A DNA stretch of 64,000 nucleotides from Variovorax paradoxus B4. GTDB lineage: Bacteria > Pseudomonadota > Gammaproteobacteria > Burkholderiales > Burkholderiaceae_C. The stretch is from assembly GCF_000463015.1 (NCBI RefSeq), contig NC_022247.1, forward strand, positions 3,596,001 to 3,660,000, in the 5' to 3' direction. How positions within the stretch are numbered: position 1 is the stretch's first letter; each line of letters starts with the position of its first letter. Made by a program: the position numbers and the translations under genes. The notes under the pieces were generated by a model, which had not been told where the DNA came from, did no database searches, and saw only the letters and a list, made by a program, of their open reading frames with translations. Below are positions 46,331-55,921 of this stretch, in pieces.

Positions 46331-48490
46331 TCAACCCGCCGCGCGCGCCGTCAGCCACTGGCCAGGCGCCAGCGCGACCCCCACCACGCGCACTTCCCCG
46401 ATGTTGCCGAAGAAGCCGTCCGCCCGGGCGCCGTCCCATGAGCCGCCGCCCACCACCCAGGGCGAGCTGGCCGAGAGCGTGGCCAGTCCGGGTGCATTGC
46501 CGATGTTGCGCAGCACCGGTGCGCCTTCGACATACATCGTGGTGTCGTGCGACACCGGGTCGTTGACGACCGCGATGTGCACCCAGCGGTCGGCAATCAC
46601 CTCGCCGGACCAGTTGGTCTTGGGCGAGCGGGCGCCTGCCGCGCTCGGCACCACTTCCCACTGCACTTCGCGCAGGCTCGAAATCGCGAACAGCATGGGC
46701 GGTGCTTCGGGGTCGCCGCCCTGATAGCCGGCGAGGTCGCCGCGCCGGCCGTCGCGCGTCATGATGTTCATCCACGCCTGCTTGTTGCTGGTCCAGCTCT
46801 TGTCGATCTTCACAAAGGCCTCGACGGTGTAGCCGTTCTCCAGCGTCTGGCCGTTGATCGGCGCGGCGGCCTCGGTGAGGAAGTAGCTCAGGCGCGGCAC
46901 GTTCTTGTCGGCGTTCAGGAAGCGCACCGAGCCGGGCGCCGCCGAGAGATGATGGCGGTCATCGGTCCATACGATGTCGCCGTCCGCAGCGCCCTGGATG
47001 CCGCCCTGGTTCAGTGCGTCGCGATGCAGCGGATTGGCGCCGGTCACATCGGCGATGATGGTGCCCGGCGACACCGACTGGTTGACGGCGCCGCCGAAGA
47101 AGCGCCAGTGCGCGAGCGTGTTCGCAACCCTGGGATAGTCGTCCGGATTCGAGGCCGGCCGCTGCGCGGCCACTTCGGGCTCGGTATAGTTCGCGAGGAT
47201 CATGGCCCTGGCCTGGTCGACCAGCGAACCATCGATGGTGGCGTTGCCCGTGCCGAAGCTCTTGTTGAAGCCCGCGAAACGCTGCGCGAAATCCATCTCG
47301 ATGGTGAAGGCCTCGTTGGACATGGCGAGTACGGCCTGGTCGAAGGACGTCAGCGTGGCAGCCGGCTTCTGCGGCACCCAGGGCGAGAACGACAGCACCC
47401 TGATCTGCTTGTGCGTCAAGTCGAATTCGTACAGGCGCATCAGGCCGTTGCCGCCCTGGTAGGCCATCTGGTAGTCGACCACCATCTCCTCGACCTTGCG
47501 GCCGAAGTCGTTGGTCTTCGTGAGGTGCGCGGCGCCATGGTGATGGCCGTTGAGCGTCATGAAGATCTGGTCGTTGTCGCGGATCAGCTTCTCCCACAGC
47601 ATCTTGCCGTAGTCGGTCTCGAGCGGGCTGGTGCCGTCGGCAGCGATGTTGAGCAACTGGTGGTTGACCAGGATCACCGGCAGCGTCGGATTCTTCGCGA
47701 TCACCTGGCGCGCCCAGGCAATGCCGGCATCCGAGATGCGCCACGACAGCGACAGCACCATGAATTTCTGGCCCTGTGCCTCGAACACGTGGTATTCGTG
47801 AAAGCCGCTGGCATCGCGCGCACCGAAGGTGGCTTGGCGCTTGGCGCGTTCGGTGCCGAACCATTGCAGGTAGGGCTCGCTGGCAAGGGTGCGGGTCGCA
47901 TCGGTGCCGCTGTTCGGGTCGACGCTGTAGTCCACGTCGTTCAGCACGTCGTGGTTGCCGGCGAGTACGCTGTAGGGCAGCCTGGCGTCTTCCAGCACCT
48001 TCATGGCGCTGTCGGCCACCTTCCACTGCTCGGGCTTGCGGACCTGGTCAACCACGTCGCCGAGATGGATGGTGAAGGGAATGTTCAGGGCCTTGGCGTT
48101 GGCCGCGATCCATTTCGTCTGCGCCGCGAAGGGCTCGCTGCCGAAGCGGTTCTGGTACTGGCTGCTCTCGTCGGACGTGGCATAGCGCGCATAGAACTGC
48201 GTGTCTGGCATCACGGCGAGCGCGAAGCTGGAGATCTTGGTGTCGACCGGCGCCGCGGGCGGCGGCGGTGCGGGCGCCGGAGCGGGCGCCGGCAACGGGC
48301 CGAAGCCTGGCGCACCGCCACCGCCACCGCCGCAGGCGGCCAGCAAGGCACCGCTGCCACCGACGGTCAGCAGGGACGCGCCGAGCTTGAGGACCTGGCG
48401 CCGCGGCGGGGTCGCGGGTTCGGAATGGGATTCGGGCAGCGAAGGATTGCTCGGTGCGCGCGCACCGCGCGGGTCGTCGGAAACAGACAT
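46331..48490 (-). CDS. Metallophosphoesterase lipoprotein with C-terminal LamG-like domain
   Basis: Secreted protein of 719 residues. The N-terminus has a twin Arg (PPRRQVLKLG) and a lipobox (LLAACGGGGGG), so it is probably a Tat-exported lipoprotein, followed by a Pro/Ala linker. The calcineurin-like domain (about 90-400) shows AVMPDTQFYAR, HLGDVVDQ, LAGNHDVLN and LNGHHHGAAH, the metal-binding motifs. The last 230 residues form a concanavalin/LamG-like fold (GYTVEAFVKIDKSW, DRWVHIAVVND, GEVRVVGVALAPGQW). A phosphodiesterase acting on a surface or environmental polymer is a reasonable guess. Confidence 0.85.
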   Translation of the reverse strand: MSVSDDPRGARAPSNPSLPESHSEPATPPRRQVLKLGASLLTVGGSGALLAACGGGGGGAPGFGPLPAPAPAPAPPPPAAPVDTKISSFALAVMPDTQFYARYATSDESSQYQNRFGSEPFAAQTKWIAANAKALNIPFTIHLGDVVDQVRKPEQWKVADSAMKVLEDARLPYSVLAGNHDVLNDVDYSVDPNSGTDATRTLASEPYLQWFGTERAKRQATFGARDASGFHEYHVFEAQGQKFMVLSLSWRISDAGIAWARQVIAKNPTLPVILVNHQLLNIAADGTSPLETDYGKMLWEKLIRDNDQIFMTLNGHHHGAAHLTKTNDFGRKVEEMVVDYQMAYQGGNGLMRLYEFDLTHKQIRVLSFSPWVPQKPAATLTSFDQAVLAMSNEAFTIEMDFAQRFAGFNKSFGTGNATIDGSLVDQARAMILANYTEPEVAAQRPASNPDDYPRVANTLAHWRFFGGAVNQSVSPGTIIADVTGANPLHRDALNQGGIQGAADGDIVWTDDRHHLSAAPGSVRFLNADKNVPRLSYFLTEAAAPINGQTLENGYTVEAFVKIDKSWTSNKQAWMNIMTRDGRRGDLAGYQGGDPEAPPMLFAISSLREVQWEVVPSAAGARSPKTNWSGEVIADRWVHIAVVNDPVSHDTTMYVEGAPVLRNIGNAPGLATLSASSPWVVGGGSWDGARADGFFGNIGEVRVVGVALAPGQWLTARAAG

Positions 48491-48602
48491 GTCGATGGGA
48501 AAGCGTTGAAACCGCGCAGCGTAGGCAGGCGCGATGACGTGGGCATTTAGGGCCCATGACACTTTGTGGCCCGCGACGTTCGCGCGCGCCACCGAGAGAA
48601 GC

Positions 48603-49796
48603 TCAGGCCTTGCCCGCTCGCCCCGCCTGCTCCAGCCTCACCACCCGCCAGGCACACAGGCTGCCCACCGCCGCCAGCACGGCCGCCAACGCAAACATGG
48701 TCCGGTAGCCCAGTTCCTGCGCCACCGCACCGCCCAGCAGCACGCCCAGCACGCCGCCGAATCCGTAGCCGATCACGGTGAAGAGCGCCTGCCCGCGTCC
48801 GCGCAGCCGGCCTGGAAAGCGCCGCGATACCACGGCGATACACGTCGTGTGATGCGCCGCAAAGCTCAGCGCATGCAGCCATTGCGCGACGACGAGCGCC
48901 GCGATCGAGCCGCCCAGTCCCGCCGTAAGGCCCAGCCGCGCCACGGCGGCCATGCCGCACACCAGCATCCAGCGCGGCATCGGCAAGAGGCCGATGAGCC
49001 GACCCTGCAGGAAGAACCAGACGATCTCGGCCACCACCGACAGCGCCCACAGCAAGCCGATGACGCTCTTGCCGTAGCCCAGCGAATCGAGGTACAGCGA
49101 GAAAAAGGCGTAGACCGAAAAGTGCGACATCACTTGGAAGAACAGCGACGCGAAGAACCACCGCACCGCCGGAATGCGCAGCACGGGCCCGATCGGTTCC
49201 TTGACGGCATCGTGCGCCGCCACCGGCTCGCGGATGTCGGGCAGCTTCATCGTCGCGATCAGCACGATGGCCAGCGTGCCCGCGGCCCAGGCCGGAAAGT
49301 GCTTCATGCCGAAGCGCTCGAACCACTCGCCCGCAAAGAACACGGTCACCAGGAAACCGGCCGAGCCGCAGAGCCGGATGCGCCCGTAGCGCCCCCAGTC
49401 GCCCGCCACCAGCTGCGCCATGGCGGCCTCGGTGAGCGACATCATCGAACTGGTGTGGGTGAACATCACCAGCAGCACCAGCGCCAGCCACCATGCGCCG
49501 CCATGCCACCAGAGCCCGAACGAGCTGGCGAGCGCCACCGCGGCACTGAAGCGCAGCAGCTTCACGCGCTGCCCCGTGTGGTCGCTGAGGGCGCCCCAGG
49601 CATAGGGGGCGAACACGCGCGTGATCGACTGCACCGAGGCCAGCAGGCTGATCGTGAAGATCGGCAGCCCCAGGTCCTTGAGCCACAGCGGCAGGTAGGG
49701 ATTGAAGAAACCGATGTGCGCGAAATAGCTGGCCGACAGACCAGCGAACGCCAGCAGGTGGCCGCGCCCCGCGGCCACGGGTGGCGGGGGCGACAC
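48603..49796 (-). CDS. MFS transporter (HcaT/LacY-like branch)
   Basis: Membrane protein of 397 residues with 12 helices. The N-terminal GFFNPYLPLWLKDLGLP is typical of the HcaT (3-phenylpropionate transporter) and LacY-like branch, with YGRIRLCGSAGFL and GRGQALFTVIGYGFGG further on. It starts with GTG at 49796, overlapping the aroC stop as TAGTG, so the two are co-translated. No catabolic partner gene is near, so the substrate is unknown. Confidence 0.85.
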   Translation of the reverse strand: MSPPPPVAAGRGHLLAFAGLSASYFAHIGFFNPYLPLWLKDLGLPIFTISLLASVQSITRVFAPYAWGALSDHTGQRVKLLRFSAAVALASSFGLWWHGGAWWLALVLLVMFTHTSSMMSLTEAAMAQLVAGDWGRYGRIRLCGSAGFLVTVFFAGEWFERFGMKHFPAWAAGTLAIVLIATMKLPDIREPVAAHDAVKEPIGPVLRIPAVRWFFASLFFQVMSHFSVYAFFSLYLDSLGYGKSVIGLLWALSVVAEIVWFFLQGRLIGLLPMPRWMLVCGMAAVARLGLTAGLGGSIAALVVAQWLHALSFAAHHTTCIAVVSRRFPGRLRGRGQALFTVIGYGFGGVLGVLLGGAVAQELGYRTMFALAAVLAAVGSLCAWRVVRLEQAGRAGKA

Positions 49797-50908
49797 TAGA
49801 GGAAAGACGCCTGCGGGGACGCGGCTTCGGTTTTGTCGGCTTGCGTTTGCACATCACCGCACTGCGCGCGGTTGCGCAGCACGTGCTCCATGACCACCAG
49901 CGCGAGCATGGCCTCGGCGATGGGCGTCGCGCGGATGCCGACGCACGGATCGTGGCGGCCCTTGGTGACCACCTCGACCGGGTTGTTGTGAATGTCGATG
50001 GACTGGCGCGGGCTGATGATCGAGCTGGTGGGCTTGATCGCGATGCTCACCTCGAGGTCTTGCCCCGAGCTGATGCCGCCTAGGATGCCGCCCGCGTTGT
50101 TGGTGACGAAGCCGGTGGGCGTGATCGAGTCACCGTGCGTGGTGCCGCGCTGCGTGATGCTGTCGAAGCCGGCGCCGATCTCGACCGCCTTCACGGCGTT
50201 GATGCCCATCATCGCGTAGGCGATTTCGGCGTCGAGCTTGTCGAACAGCGGCTCGCCGAGGCCGATGGGCACATTGCTGGCCGTCACGCGGATGCGTGCG
50301 CCGCAGGAATCGCCGGCCTTGCGCAGGCGGTCCATGTAGGCCTCGAGCTCGCTCGCGTCGGCCACGGGCGCGAAGAAGGGGTTGTTCCGGACGTGGTCCC
50401 AGCTCTCGAACGGAATGGCGATTTCGCCGATCTGCGTCATGCAGCCGCGAAACACCATGCCGTGCTTCTCGGCCAGCCATTTCTTGGCGACCGCACCCGC
50501 CGCCACCATGGGCGCCGTGAGCCGCGCCGAAGAGCGTCCGCCGCCGCGCGGATCGCGGATGCCGTATTTCTTCCAGTAGGTGAAGTCGGCATGGCCCGGG
50601 CGGAACTGCTGGGCGATCTGGCCGTAGTCCTTGCTGCGCTGGTCGGTGTTCTGGATCAGCAGCGCAATCGGGGTGCCGGTGGTCTTGCCTTCGTAGACGC
50701 CGGAAAGAATCTGCACCGCGTCGGGCTCGTTGCGCTGGGTGACGTGGCGGCTGGTGCCGGGACGGCGGCGGTCGAGGTCGCCCTGGATGTCGGCCTCGCT
50801 CAGTTCCATGCCCGGGGGGCAGCCGTCGATGACGCAGCCGATGGCCGGGCCGTGCGACTCGCCGAAATTGGTGACCGCGAAGAGAGTTCCGAAGGTGTTG
50901 CCGCTCAT
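49796..50908 (-). CDS. aroC: Chorismate synthase
   Basis: FMN-dependent enzyme making chorismate from EPSP, 370 residues, normal length. Signatures are [38 protein letters not shown] and [19 protein letters not shown], which cover the three chorismate synthase patterns, and [20 protein letters not shown] near the end. Final common step of aromatic amino acid biosynthesis. Overlaps the MFS start by one base. Confidence 0.97.
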   Translation of the reverse strand: MSGNTFGTLFAVTNFGESHGPAIGCVIDGCPPGMELSEADIQGDLDRRRPGTSRHVTQRNEPDAVQILSGVYEGKTTGTPIALLIQNTDQRSKDYGQIAQQFRPGHADFTYWKKYGIRDPRGGGRSSARLTAPMVAAGAVAKKWLAEKHGMVFRGCMTQIGEIAIPFESWDHVRNNPFFAPVADASELEAYMDRLRKAGDSCGARIRVTASNVPIGLGEPLFDKLDAEIAYAMMGINAVKAVEIGAGFDSITQRGTTHGDSITPTGFVTNNAGGILGGISSGQDLEVSIAIKPTSSIISPRQSIDIHNNPVEVVTKGRHDPCVGIRATPIAEAMLALVVMEHVLRNRAQCGDVQTQADKTEAASPQASFL

Positions 50909-50941
50909 GGTGGGGGATTATCCCTACAAAGCGGCGGCCAC

Positions 50942-51127
50942 TCAGTCCGTCGTGTTTTCCATGCGCCTGGTGAGCGTGCCCAGCTGCAGTTCGATGGCGA
51001 AGAGCCGTTCGTTCAGCACGGCCGTCTGCAGCCGTATGGCCTCGACGATGGCTCTGGTCTGTGGATCGGAGGTGTTGTCGGCCAGTTCCGCCAGGTCGTG
51101 CAGCTTCTTGCGAAGTTCGTTGCTCAT
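50942..51127 (-). CDS. Small hypothetical protein
   Basis: Protein of 61 residues, MSNELRKKLHDLAELADNTS, helical with a C-terminal coiled-coil-like segment (ERLFAIELQLGTLTRRMEN). A GGGAGG-like site (GAGCCTCCCATG on the minus strand) precedes the ATG at 51127. No family known to me. It is upstream of aroC on the same strand. Confidence 0.6.
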   Translation of the reverse strand: MSNELRKKLHDLAELADNTSDPQTRAIVEAIRLQTAVLNERLFAIELQLGTLTRRMENTTD

Positions 51128-51206
51128 GGGAGGCTCCGTTCGTCGTCTCGTCGTGGAGGCCCCAGTATGGGTCTTCGCCAGCGCCCAGGCAATGCGTGAA
51201 AGCCGG

Positions 51207-51674
51207 TCATGCGCCCTGCTGCTGCGCCAGCCATTTCCCGAGCTTGACCATGGCACCGGTCCAGCCATGGCTGTGCCCTTCGCGTGCGGCCTCGTCGAAG
51301 AACTGCTCGTGCAGCAGGACCAGTTCGCAGCCATTGCCGTCAGGCTCGATGCGCACCGTGACGCGCGACTCGCGCTCCGGGGTGCTGCGCCAGGCCCAGC
51401 TGAAGACCAGCTTGCGGTTGGTCACGAGTTCCTGGTAGACGCCGCTCACGTCGTGCGTCTCTCCATCGGCCGCGAGCATGGCCACCCGAAAGCGGCCGCC
51501 CACGCGCAGGTCGACTTCGGCCAGCGGCACGGAAACGATCTCGTCCGGGCCGAACCAGGCCTTCAGCGCTTGCGGGTCGGTCCACGCGCGCCAGACTTTT
51601 TCGGGGGCGACGGGGTAGTGCCTGCGGAGGGTAAGCGAGGGTCGCTCGGTGCGGGGGGCGGCAGGTTTTGCCAT
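51207..51674 (-). CDS. SRPBCC (AHSA1-type) protein
   Basis: Protein of 155 residues with the START-like AHSA1 fold: LTLRRHYPVAPEKVWRAWTD, ALKAWFGPDEI, GGRFRVAMLAADGE and HGWTGAMVKLGKWL. Such proteins often pair with ArsR regulators, as here. The ligand or substrate is unknown. The start (51674) lies well inside the ArsR frame, a 112-base overlap; the two are probably translationally coupled. Confidence 0.88.
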   Translation of the reverse strand: MAKPAAPRTERPSLTLRRHYPVAPEKVWRAWTDPQALKAWFGPDEIVSVPLAEVDLRVGGRFRVAMLAADGETHDVSGVYQELVTNRKLVFSWAWRSTPERESRVTVRIEPDGNGCELVLLHEQFFDEAAREGHSHGWTGAMVKLGKWLAQQQGA

Positions 51675-52009
51675 TCGGTCTCCTCCTGGTGGTAGAGAAA
51701 GCGCGCCAACGCGTCGAGGCGCCCGGTCCAGAATTTCTCATAGCGCGACAACCACACGGCAGCCTCCTGCATGGGGCGCGGCGATAGCTCGCAACGCACG
51801 ATGCGGCCCTCTTTCGTGCGCGAGATGAGCCCGGCGTCCTCCAGCACCCGCAGGTGCTTCATGAAGCCGGTCAGCGACATGCCATGAGGTTCGGCCAGCT
51901 CGGTCACGCTGAGGCTGCGCTCGCCCAGGGTTTCCAGCACGGTGCGGCGTGTCGGGTCCGAGAGCGCGGCAAAGACGGCGTCGAGGGTGGCATTGTCTGA
52001 GTGAACCAT
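51563..52009 (-). CDS. ArsR-family transcriptional regulator
   Basis: Regulator of 148 residues. The winged helix covers about 10-95 (VFAALSDPTRRTVLETLGE, SLSVTELAEPHGMSLTGFMKH in pieces, VRCELSPRPMQEAAVW). It belongs to the branch paired with AHSA1 proteins and lacks the metal-binding cysteines of ArsR/SmtB sensors. The C-terminal 30 residues (PPPAPSDPRLPSAGTTPSPP) are low in complexity and read through the SRPBCC start; the usual family length is about 110, so the tail may result from a lost stop codon. I chose the ATG at 52009. Confidence 0.85.
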   Translation of the reverse strand: MVHSDNATLDAVFAALSDPTRRTVLETLGERSLSVTELAEPHGMSLTGFMKHLRVLEDAGLISRTKEGRIVRCELSPRPMQEAAVWLSRYEKFWTGRLDALARFLYHQEETEWQNLPPPAPSDPRLPSAGTTPSPPKKSGARGPTRKR

Positions 52010-52141
52010 GTGGTTGAGTATCCCGGCACGCCACGGAGGCGTCAAGCGGTGGCCGCATCGGCCCTTCGCAGCGGATGTCTTTGGGAACGCTTTATGCGTG
52101 CTGCGCCGCAGCACCCATCATCACCTGCGAAGGAGCGCCCC

Positions 52142-52564
52142 ATGCTGGACCGAACCGCCACCCAGTTCTCCCACATCAAGCCCGGTGACACCGCGTATGT
52201 CTCGGGCGGCCTGCGCGATTTCTTTCTCTACCGCGACCTCGGCATTGCCGAGGCCACCAACGGCAAGGTCATCGCGCACCTCGTCAAGGCCAACATGGCA
52301 CCGGAAACGGGCACCGGCTGGCACCGCCACGAGGCCGACTTCCAGATCGTGATCATGCTCAAGGGCTGGGCGCGTTTCATGTACGAAGACAAGGAAACCC
52401 TCGTGGAAGCCGGCGACGTCGTGCACCAGCGGCCGGGCATCCGCCATTTCCTTTTCGACTACTCGCCCGACATGGAATACCTGGAGATCGTCTCGCCGGC
52501 CGACTTCAAGAGCATCGACGTCGAGCCGGTGTGCGAGATTCCGCCGCCCACGCCCTGGGCCTGA
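52142..52564 (+). CDS. Cupin-domain protein
   Basis: Small single-domain cupin of 140 residues. Metal-site motif 1 is GTGWHRHEADFQIVIMLKGW and motif 2 is GDVVHQRPGIRHF. No signal peptide. Start ATG at 52142 follows AAGGAG. It lies divergently from the ArsR gene and convergently with rhmD. Function unknown; it may be a small enzyme or sensor of organic acids. Confidence 0.85.
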   Translation: MLDRTATQFSHIKPGDTAYVSGGLRDFFLYRDLGIAEATNGKVIAHLVKANMAPETGTGWHRHEADFQIVIMLKGWARFMYEDKETLVEAGDVVHQRPGIRHFLFDYSPDMEYLEIVSPADFKSIDVEPVCEIPPPTPWA

Positions 52565-52570
52565 ACGCCC

Positions 52571-53758
52571 TCACCTCGGAAACGGGCGATGCAGCGCGCA
52601 GTCGGGGTTCAACCGAACGCCGAAGCCCGGCGCATCGAGCGCGGAGGCCTTCATGCGGCCGTTGACCGGCACCGGTTCGTCCAGAAGCTGGGGGTTGAAC
52701 ATCGGCACCACCTCGTCGGCCTTCGGCGCCATCATCAGGAATTCGGCGAACGGGCTGTTGTGGCGCGTGATGACGAAGTGGTAGCTGTAGACGGACGAGC
52801 CGTGCGGCACCACGAGCTTGCCGTGCGCATCGGCCAGGTTCGAGATCTTGATCAGCTCGGTGATGCCGCCGCACCAGCCGACGTCGGGCTGCAGGATGTC
52901 GCAGCACGCCATCTCCAGCAGCAGCCGGAAGCCCCAGCGCGTGGCTTCGTGCTCCCCGGTGCTCACCAGCAAGCCGCGCGGCACGTTGCGGCGCAGCTCG
53001 GCGTAGCCCCAGTAGTCGTCGGGCGACAGCGCTTCCTCGATCCACTTGAGGCCGAACTCGTTGCGCGCGGCCGTCGCCAGGCGCGTGGCGTATTCCACGT
53101 CCAGGCTCATCCAGCAGTCCAGCATGAGCCAGAAGTCGGAGCCCACCCTGGCGCGCATGTCGGCCAGCATGTCGAGGTTCTTCTTCAGGCCCTCCTCGCG
53201 CTCGGCCGGCCCATGGTGCAGCGGCATCTTGCCGCCGATGAATCCCATGTCCTTCGCCAGGTCCGGCCGGGCGCCGGTGGCGTAGAAGCTCAGTTCGTCG
53301 CGCACCGGGCCGCCGAGCAGCGCATGGACCGGTTCCTTGCGGACCTTGGCCAGCAGGTCCCACAGCGCGAGGTCGACACCGGAGATGGTGTTGAGCACGA
53401 TGCCCTTGCGCCCGTAGAACAGCGTGGCGTTGTACATCTGGTCCCAGATCTTCTCGATGTCGGTCACTCGGGCGCCCTCGATGAAGCGGGCCAGGTGCTT
53501 CTCGACGATCCAGCAGCCGAGGTCGCCGCCGGTCGTCACCGAGAAGCCGACGGTTCCGTCGCTGGCCTCGATCTCCACCACCAGCGTGCCGAGCACGTTG
53601 AGGCCGAAGCTGCGGCGGCTCTGCCGGTACTCGGGGTACTTGCTCATCGGCGTGGCGATGTGGTCGTCGATCCAGTGGCCGTCGGCCTGGTCGTGGTAGT
53701 CGGCGCCGCCACCGCGGATAGTGAAGGCGCGCACGTGCTTGATGGTGGGCATGCTCAT
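52571..53758 (-). CDS. rhmD: L-rhamnonate dehydratase
   Basis: Enolase-superfamily dehydratase of 395 residues converting L-rhamnonate to 2-keto-3-deoxy-L-rhamnonate. The N-terminus ([39 protein letters not shown]) is diagnostic for RhmD. Metal ligands are in [20 protein letters not shown] and [12 protein letters not shown], and the catalytic histidine in [13 protein letters not shown]. Last gene of the rhamnonate unit; its partners upstream encode transport and the two later enzymes. Confidence 0.92.
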   Translation of the reverse strand: MSMPTIKHVRAFTIRGGGADYHDQADGHWIDDHIATPMSKYPEYRQSRRSFGLNVLGTLVVEIEASDGTVGFSVTTGGDLGCWIVEKHLARFIEGARVTDIEKIWDQMYNATLFYGRKGIVLNTISGVDLALWDLLAKVRKEPVHALLGGPVRDELSFYATGARPDLAKDMGFIGGKMPLHHGPAEREEGLKKNLDMLADMRARVGSDFWLMLDCWMSLDVEYATRLATAARNEFGLKWIEEALSPDDYWGYAELRRNVPRGLLVSTGEHEATRWGFRLLLEMACCDILQPDVGWCGGITELIKISNLADAHGKLVVPHGSSVYSYHFVITRHNSPFAEFLMMAPKADEVVPMFNPQLLDEPVPVNGRMKASALDAPGFGVRLNPDCALHRPFPR

Positions 53759-53799
53759 GGGGAATCCTTTCGTCGAGCAGAGAGAGATGAAGAGCGGCG

Positions 53800-55107
53800 C
53801 TACGCGGCGGCCTCTGCTGCGGCGCTGCGCGTCTGGCGCAGTGCCAGGAACAGCATGGCGCCGACCACCGTGGTCGCGGCCAGCAGGTTCAGCCCGGCGC
53901 TGGGAGATGCGAAGGCATGCTCGGCCCAGGTCTTAACGTTCGGAGCGACGAAGCCGCCCATCGCGCCGAGCGAATTGATCAGCGCGATCCCGCCCGCCGC
54001 CGCCGCACCGCCGAGGTACGCGGTGGGGAAGCTCCAGAACACGGGCTGCACCGCGATGAAGCCGGCGGCCGCGAAGCACAGCGCGATCAGTGCCACCAGC
54101 GGCGAGGCGGCATTGACCGACACCGCGATGCCGGCCGCCGAAACTGCCAGCACCACCAGCGCGATCAACGCATGCTGGCCGCTGCGCTCGGCCAGGCGCG
54201 GCACGAAGTACGCGGCCACCAATGCGCAGACCCAGGGAATGGCGGTGACGAAGCCCACCAGCAGCCCGACGTTCTTGCCGAGCAGGGCCGCCACCTGGGT
54301 GGGCAGGTAGAACACCACGCCATAGACGCTGACCTGGATCAGGAAGTAGATCAGCGAAAGGAACAGCACGCGGCCATTGGTCAGCGCCTTCAACACCGTG
54401 GCGGGGCCGTGCGCGGTCTTCTGTTCTTCTTCGGCGTCGATGGCGCGCTCCAGCGTCTGGCGCTCTTCAGCGGACAGCCAGCGCGCATCGAGCGGCTTGT
54501 TGTCCAGGTACCAGTAGGCCCACACACCGACCAGCGACGCCATCACGCCTTCGACCAGGAACAACCATTGCCATCCCTTCAGGCCCCACACGCCGTTCAG
54601 TTCGAGCAGCAGGCCGGAGAGCGGGCTGCCGAAGATGAACGCGAGCGGCGCGCCGAAATAGAACATGCCGATTACGCGTGTGCGCGCCTTGGCCGGGAAC
54701 CACCGCGTCAGAAAGTAGATGACGCCTGGGAAGAAGCCCGCCTCGGCAACGCCGAGCAGAAAGCGCAGGACATAGAAGCTGGTCTCGTTGTGCGCGAACA
54801 TGAGCGCGGCCGACACGAGGCCCCAGGTCACCATGATCCGGCACATCCAGACGCGCGCGCCGACGCGATGCATGATCAGGTTGCTCGGCACTTCGAACAG
54901 CGCATAGCCGATGAAGAAGATGCCGGCGCCGAAGGCGAACACGGCGTCCGAAAGGCCGGTGTCGAGCTGGAAGGCCTTCTTGGCAAAGCCGACGTTGGCG
55001 CGGTCGAGAAAGGCCAGCACGTACATCAGCAGCAGGAAGGGCACCAGGCGGCGGATCGCCTTGGCGATCACCTTGTCGAGCGCGGTGCTCGTGGCGATGG
55101 AATTCAT
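53800..55107 (-). CDS. MFS transporter, anion:cation symporter branch (RhmT-like)
   Basis: Transporter of 435 residues with 12 helices, of the ACS family that includes E. coli RhmT (L-rhamnonate). Features are [39 protein letters not shown] and [20 protein letters not shown]. It lies 41 bases before rhmD and 52 bases after the SDR gene. Uptake of L-rhamnonate is the simplest role, based on context. Confidence 0.88.
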   Translation of the reverse strand: MNSIATSTALDKVIAKAIRRLVPFLLLMYVLAFLDRANVGFAKKAFQLDTGLSDAVFAFGAGIFFIGYALFEVPSNLIMHRVGARVWMCRIMVTWGLVSAALMFAHNETSFYVLRFLLGVAEAGFFPGVIYFLTRWFPAKARTRVIGMFYFGAPLAFIFGSPLSGLLLELNGVWGLKGWQWLFLVEGVMASLVGVWAYWYLDNKPLDARWLSAEERQTLERAIDAEEEQKTAHGPATVLKALTNGRVLFLSLIYFLIQVSVYGVVFYLPTQVAALLGKNVGLLVGFVTAIPWVCALVAAYFVPRLAERSGQHALIALVVLAVSAAGIAVSVNAASPLVALIALCFAAAGFIAVQPVFWSFPTAYLGGAAAAGGIALINSLGAMGGFVAPNVKTWAEHAFASPSAGLNLLAATTVVGAMLFLALRQTRSAAAEAAA

Positions 55108-55159
55108 GATCGAGGTCTCCGTTATTTATGTTTGTTCGCGGCATGCCGGCCGCACGGTT

Positions 55160-55921
55160 TCAATAGGTGGCGCGGCCTCCCGAGGCGTCGAACACGCTGC
55201 CCGTGGTGAACGAACACTCCTCGCTCGCAAGCCAGCCGATCACCGCCGCGATCTCGTCGACCGTGCCGAAGCGGCCCATCGGGATCTTCGACAACATGAA
55301 CTCGATGTGCTGGGGTGACATCTGGTCGAAGATCGCGGTCTTCACTGCCGCCGGCGTCACGGCGTTGACCGTGATGTTGGCCTTGGCGAGTTCCTTGCCG
55401 AGCGACTTGGTCAGCCCGATCACCGCCGCCTTCGATGCGCTGTAGGCCGAGGCGTTGGGATTGCCTTCCTTGCCCGCCACCGAGGCCACGTTGACGATGC
55501 GGCCGTAATTGCCGGCCTGCATGTACGGCACCACCGCGCGATTGCAGTAGAAGAGGCCATTCAGGTTGACGTCGACCACCCGCCGCCACTGGTCCACCGG
55601 GTATTCCGCCAGCGGCACGTTGGGGCCGGTGATGCCCGCGCACGCCACGAGCACGTCGATGCCGCCGCCGAGCTGCGCGGCCGCAGCGGCGGCCGCTGCC
55701 TCGACCCCCGCCCAGTCGGCCACGTTGACCTTGACGCCGCAGGCCCTGGCGCCGAGCGCGGCGCTTGCCTGGTCCAGGGCTTCCTGGTTCATGTCCCACA
55801 GGCTCACCGAGCCGCCTTCGGCGATGAAGCGCGTGGCAAAGGTCAGGCCGATGCCGGCGGCGCCGCCGGTGACGACGGCACGGCGACCCGCGAAGCGGTT
55901 GGCGTGGAAAGCGGCGGTCAT
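55160..55921 (-). CDS. SDR dehydrogenase, probable 2-keto-3-deoxy-L-rhamnonate 4-dehydrogenase
   Basis: Short-chain dehydrogenase of 253 residues. The NAD site is VTGGAAGIG, the NAG motif region LVACAGITGP, and the catalytic residues are Ser in NVASVAGKEGNPNASAYSAS and Tyr-Lys in AYSASKAA. In the non-phosphorylative rhamnose pathway of Sphingomonas (LRA5) such an enzyme oxidises 2-keto-3-deoxy-L-rhamnonate; the neighbours rhmD and the FAH hydrolase fit this. It overlaps the FAH gene by ATGA. The start is ATG 55921. Confidence 0.85.
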   Translation of the reverse strand: MTAAFHANRFAGRRAVVTGGAAGIGLTFATRFIAEGGSVSLWDMNQEALDQASAALGARACGVKVNVADWAGVEAAAAAAAAQLGGGIDVLVACAGITGPNVPLAEYPVDQWRRVVDVNLNGLFYCNRAVVPYMQAGNYGRIVNVASVAGKEGNPNASAYSASKAAVIGLTKSLGKELAKANITVNAVTPAAVKTAIFDQMSPQHIEFMLSKIPMGRFGTVDEIAAVIGWLASEECSFTTGSVFDASGGRATY

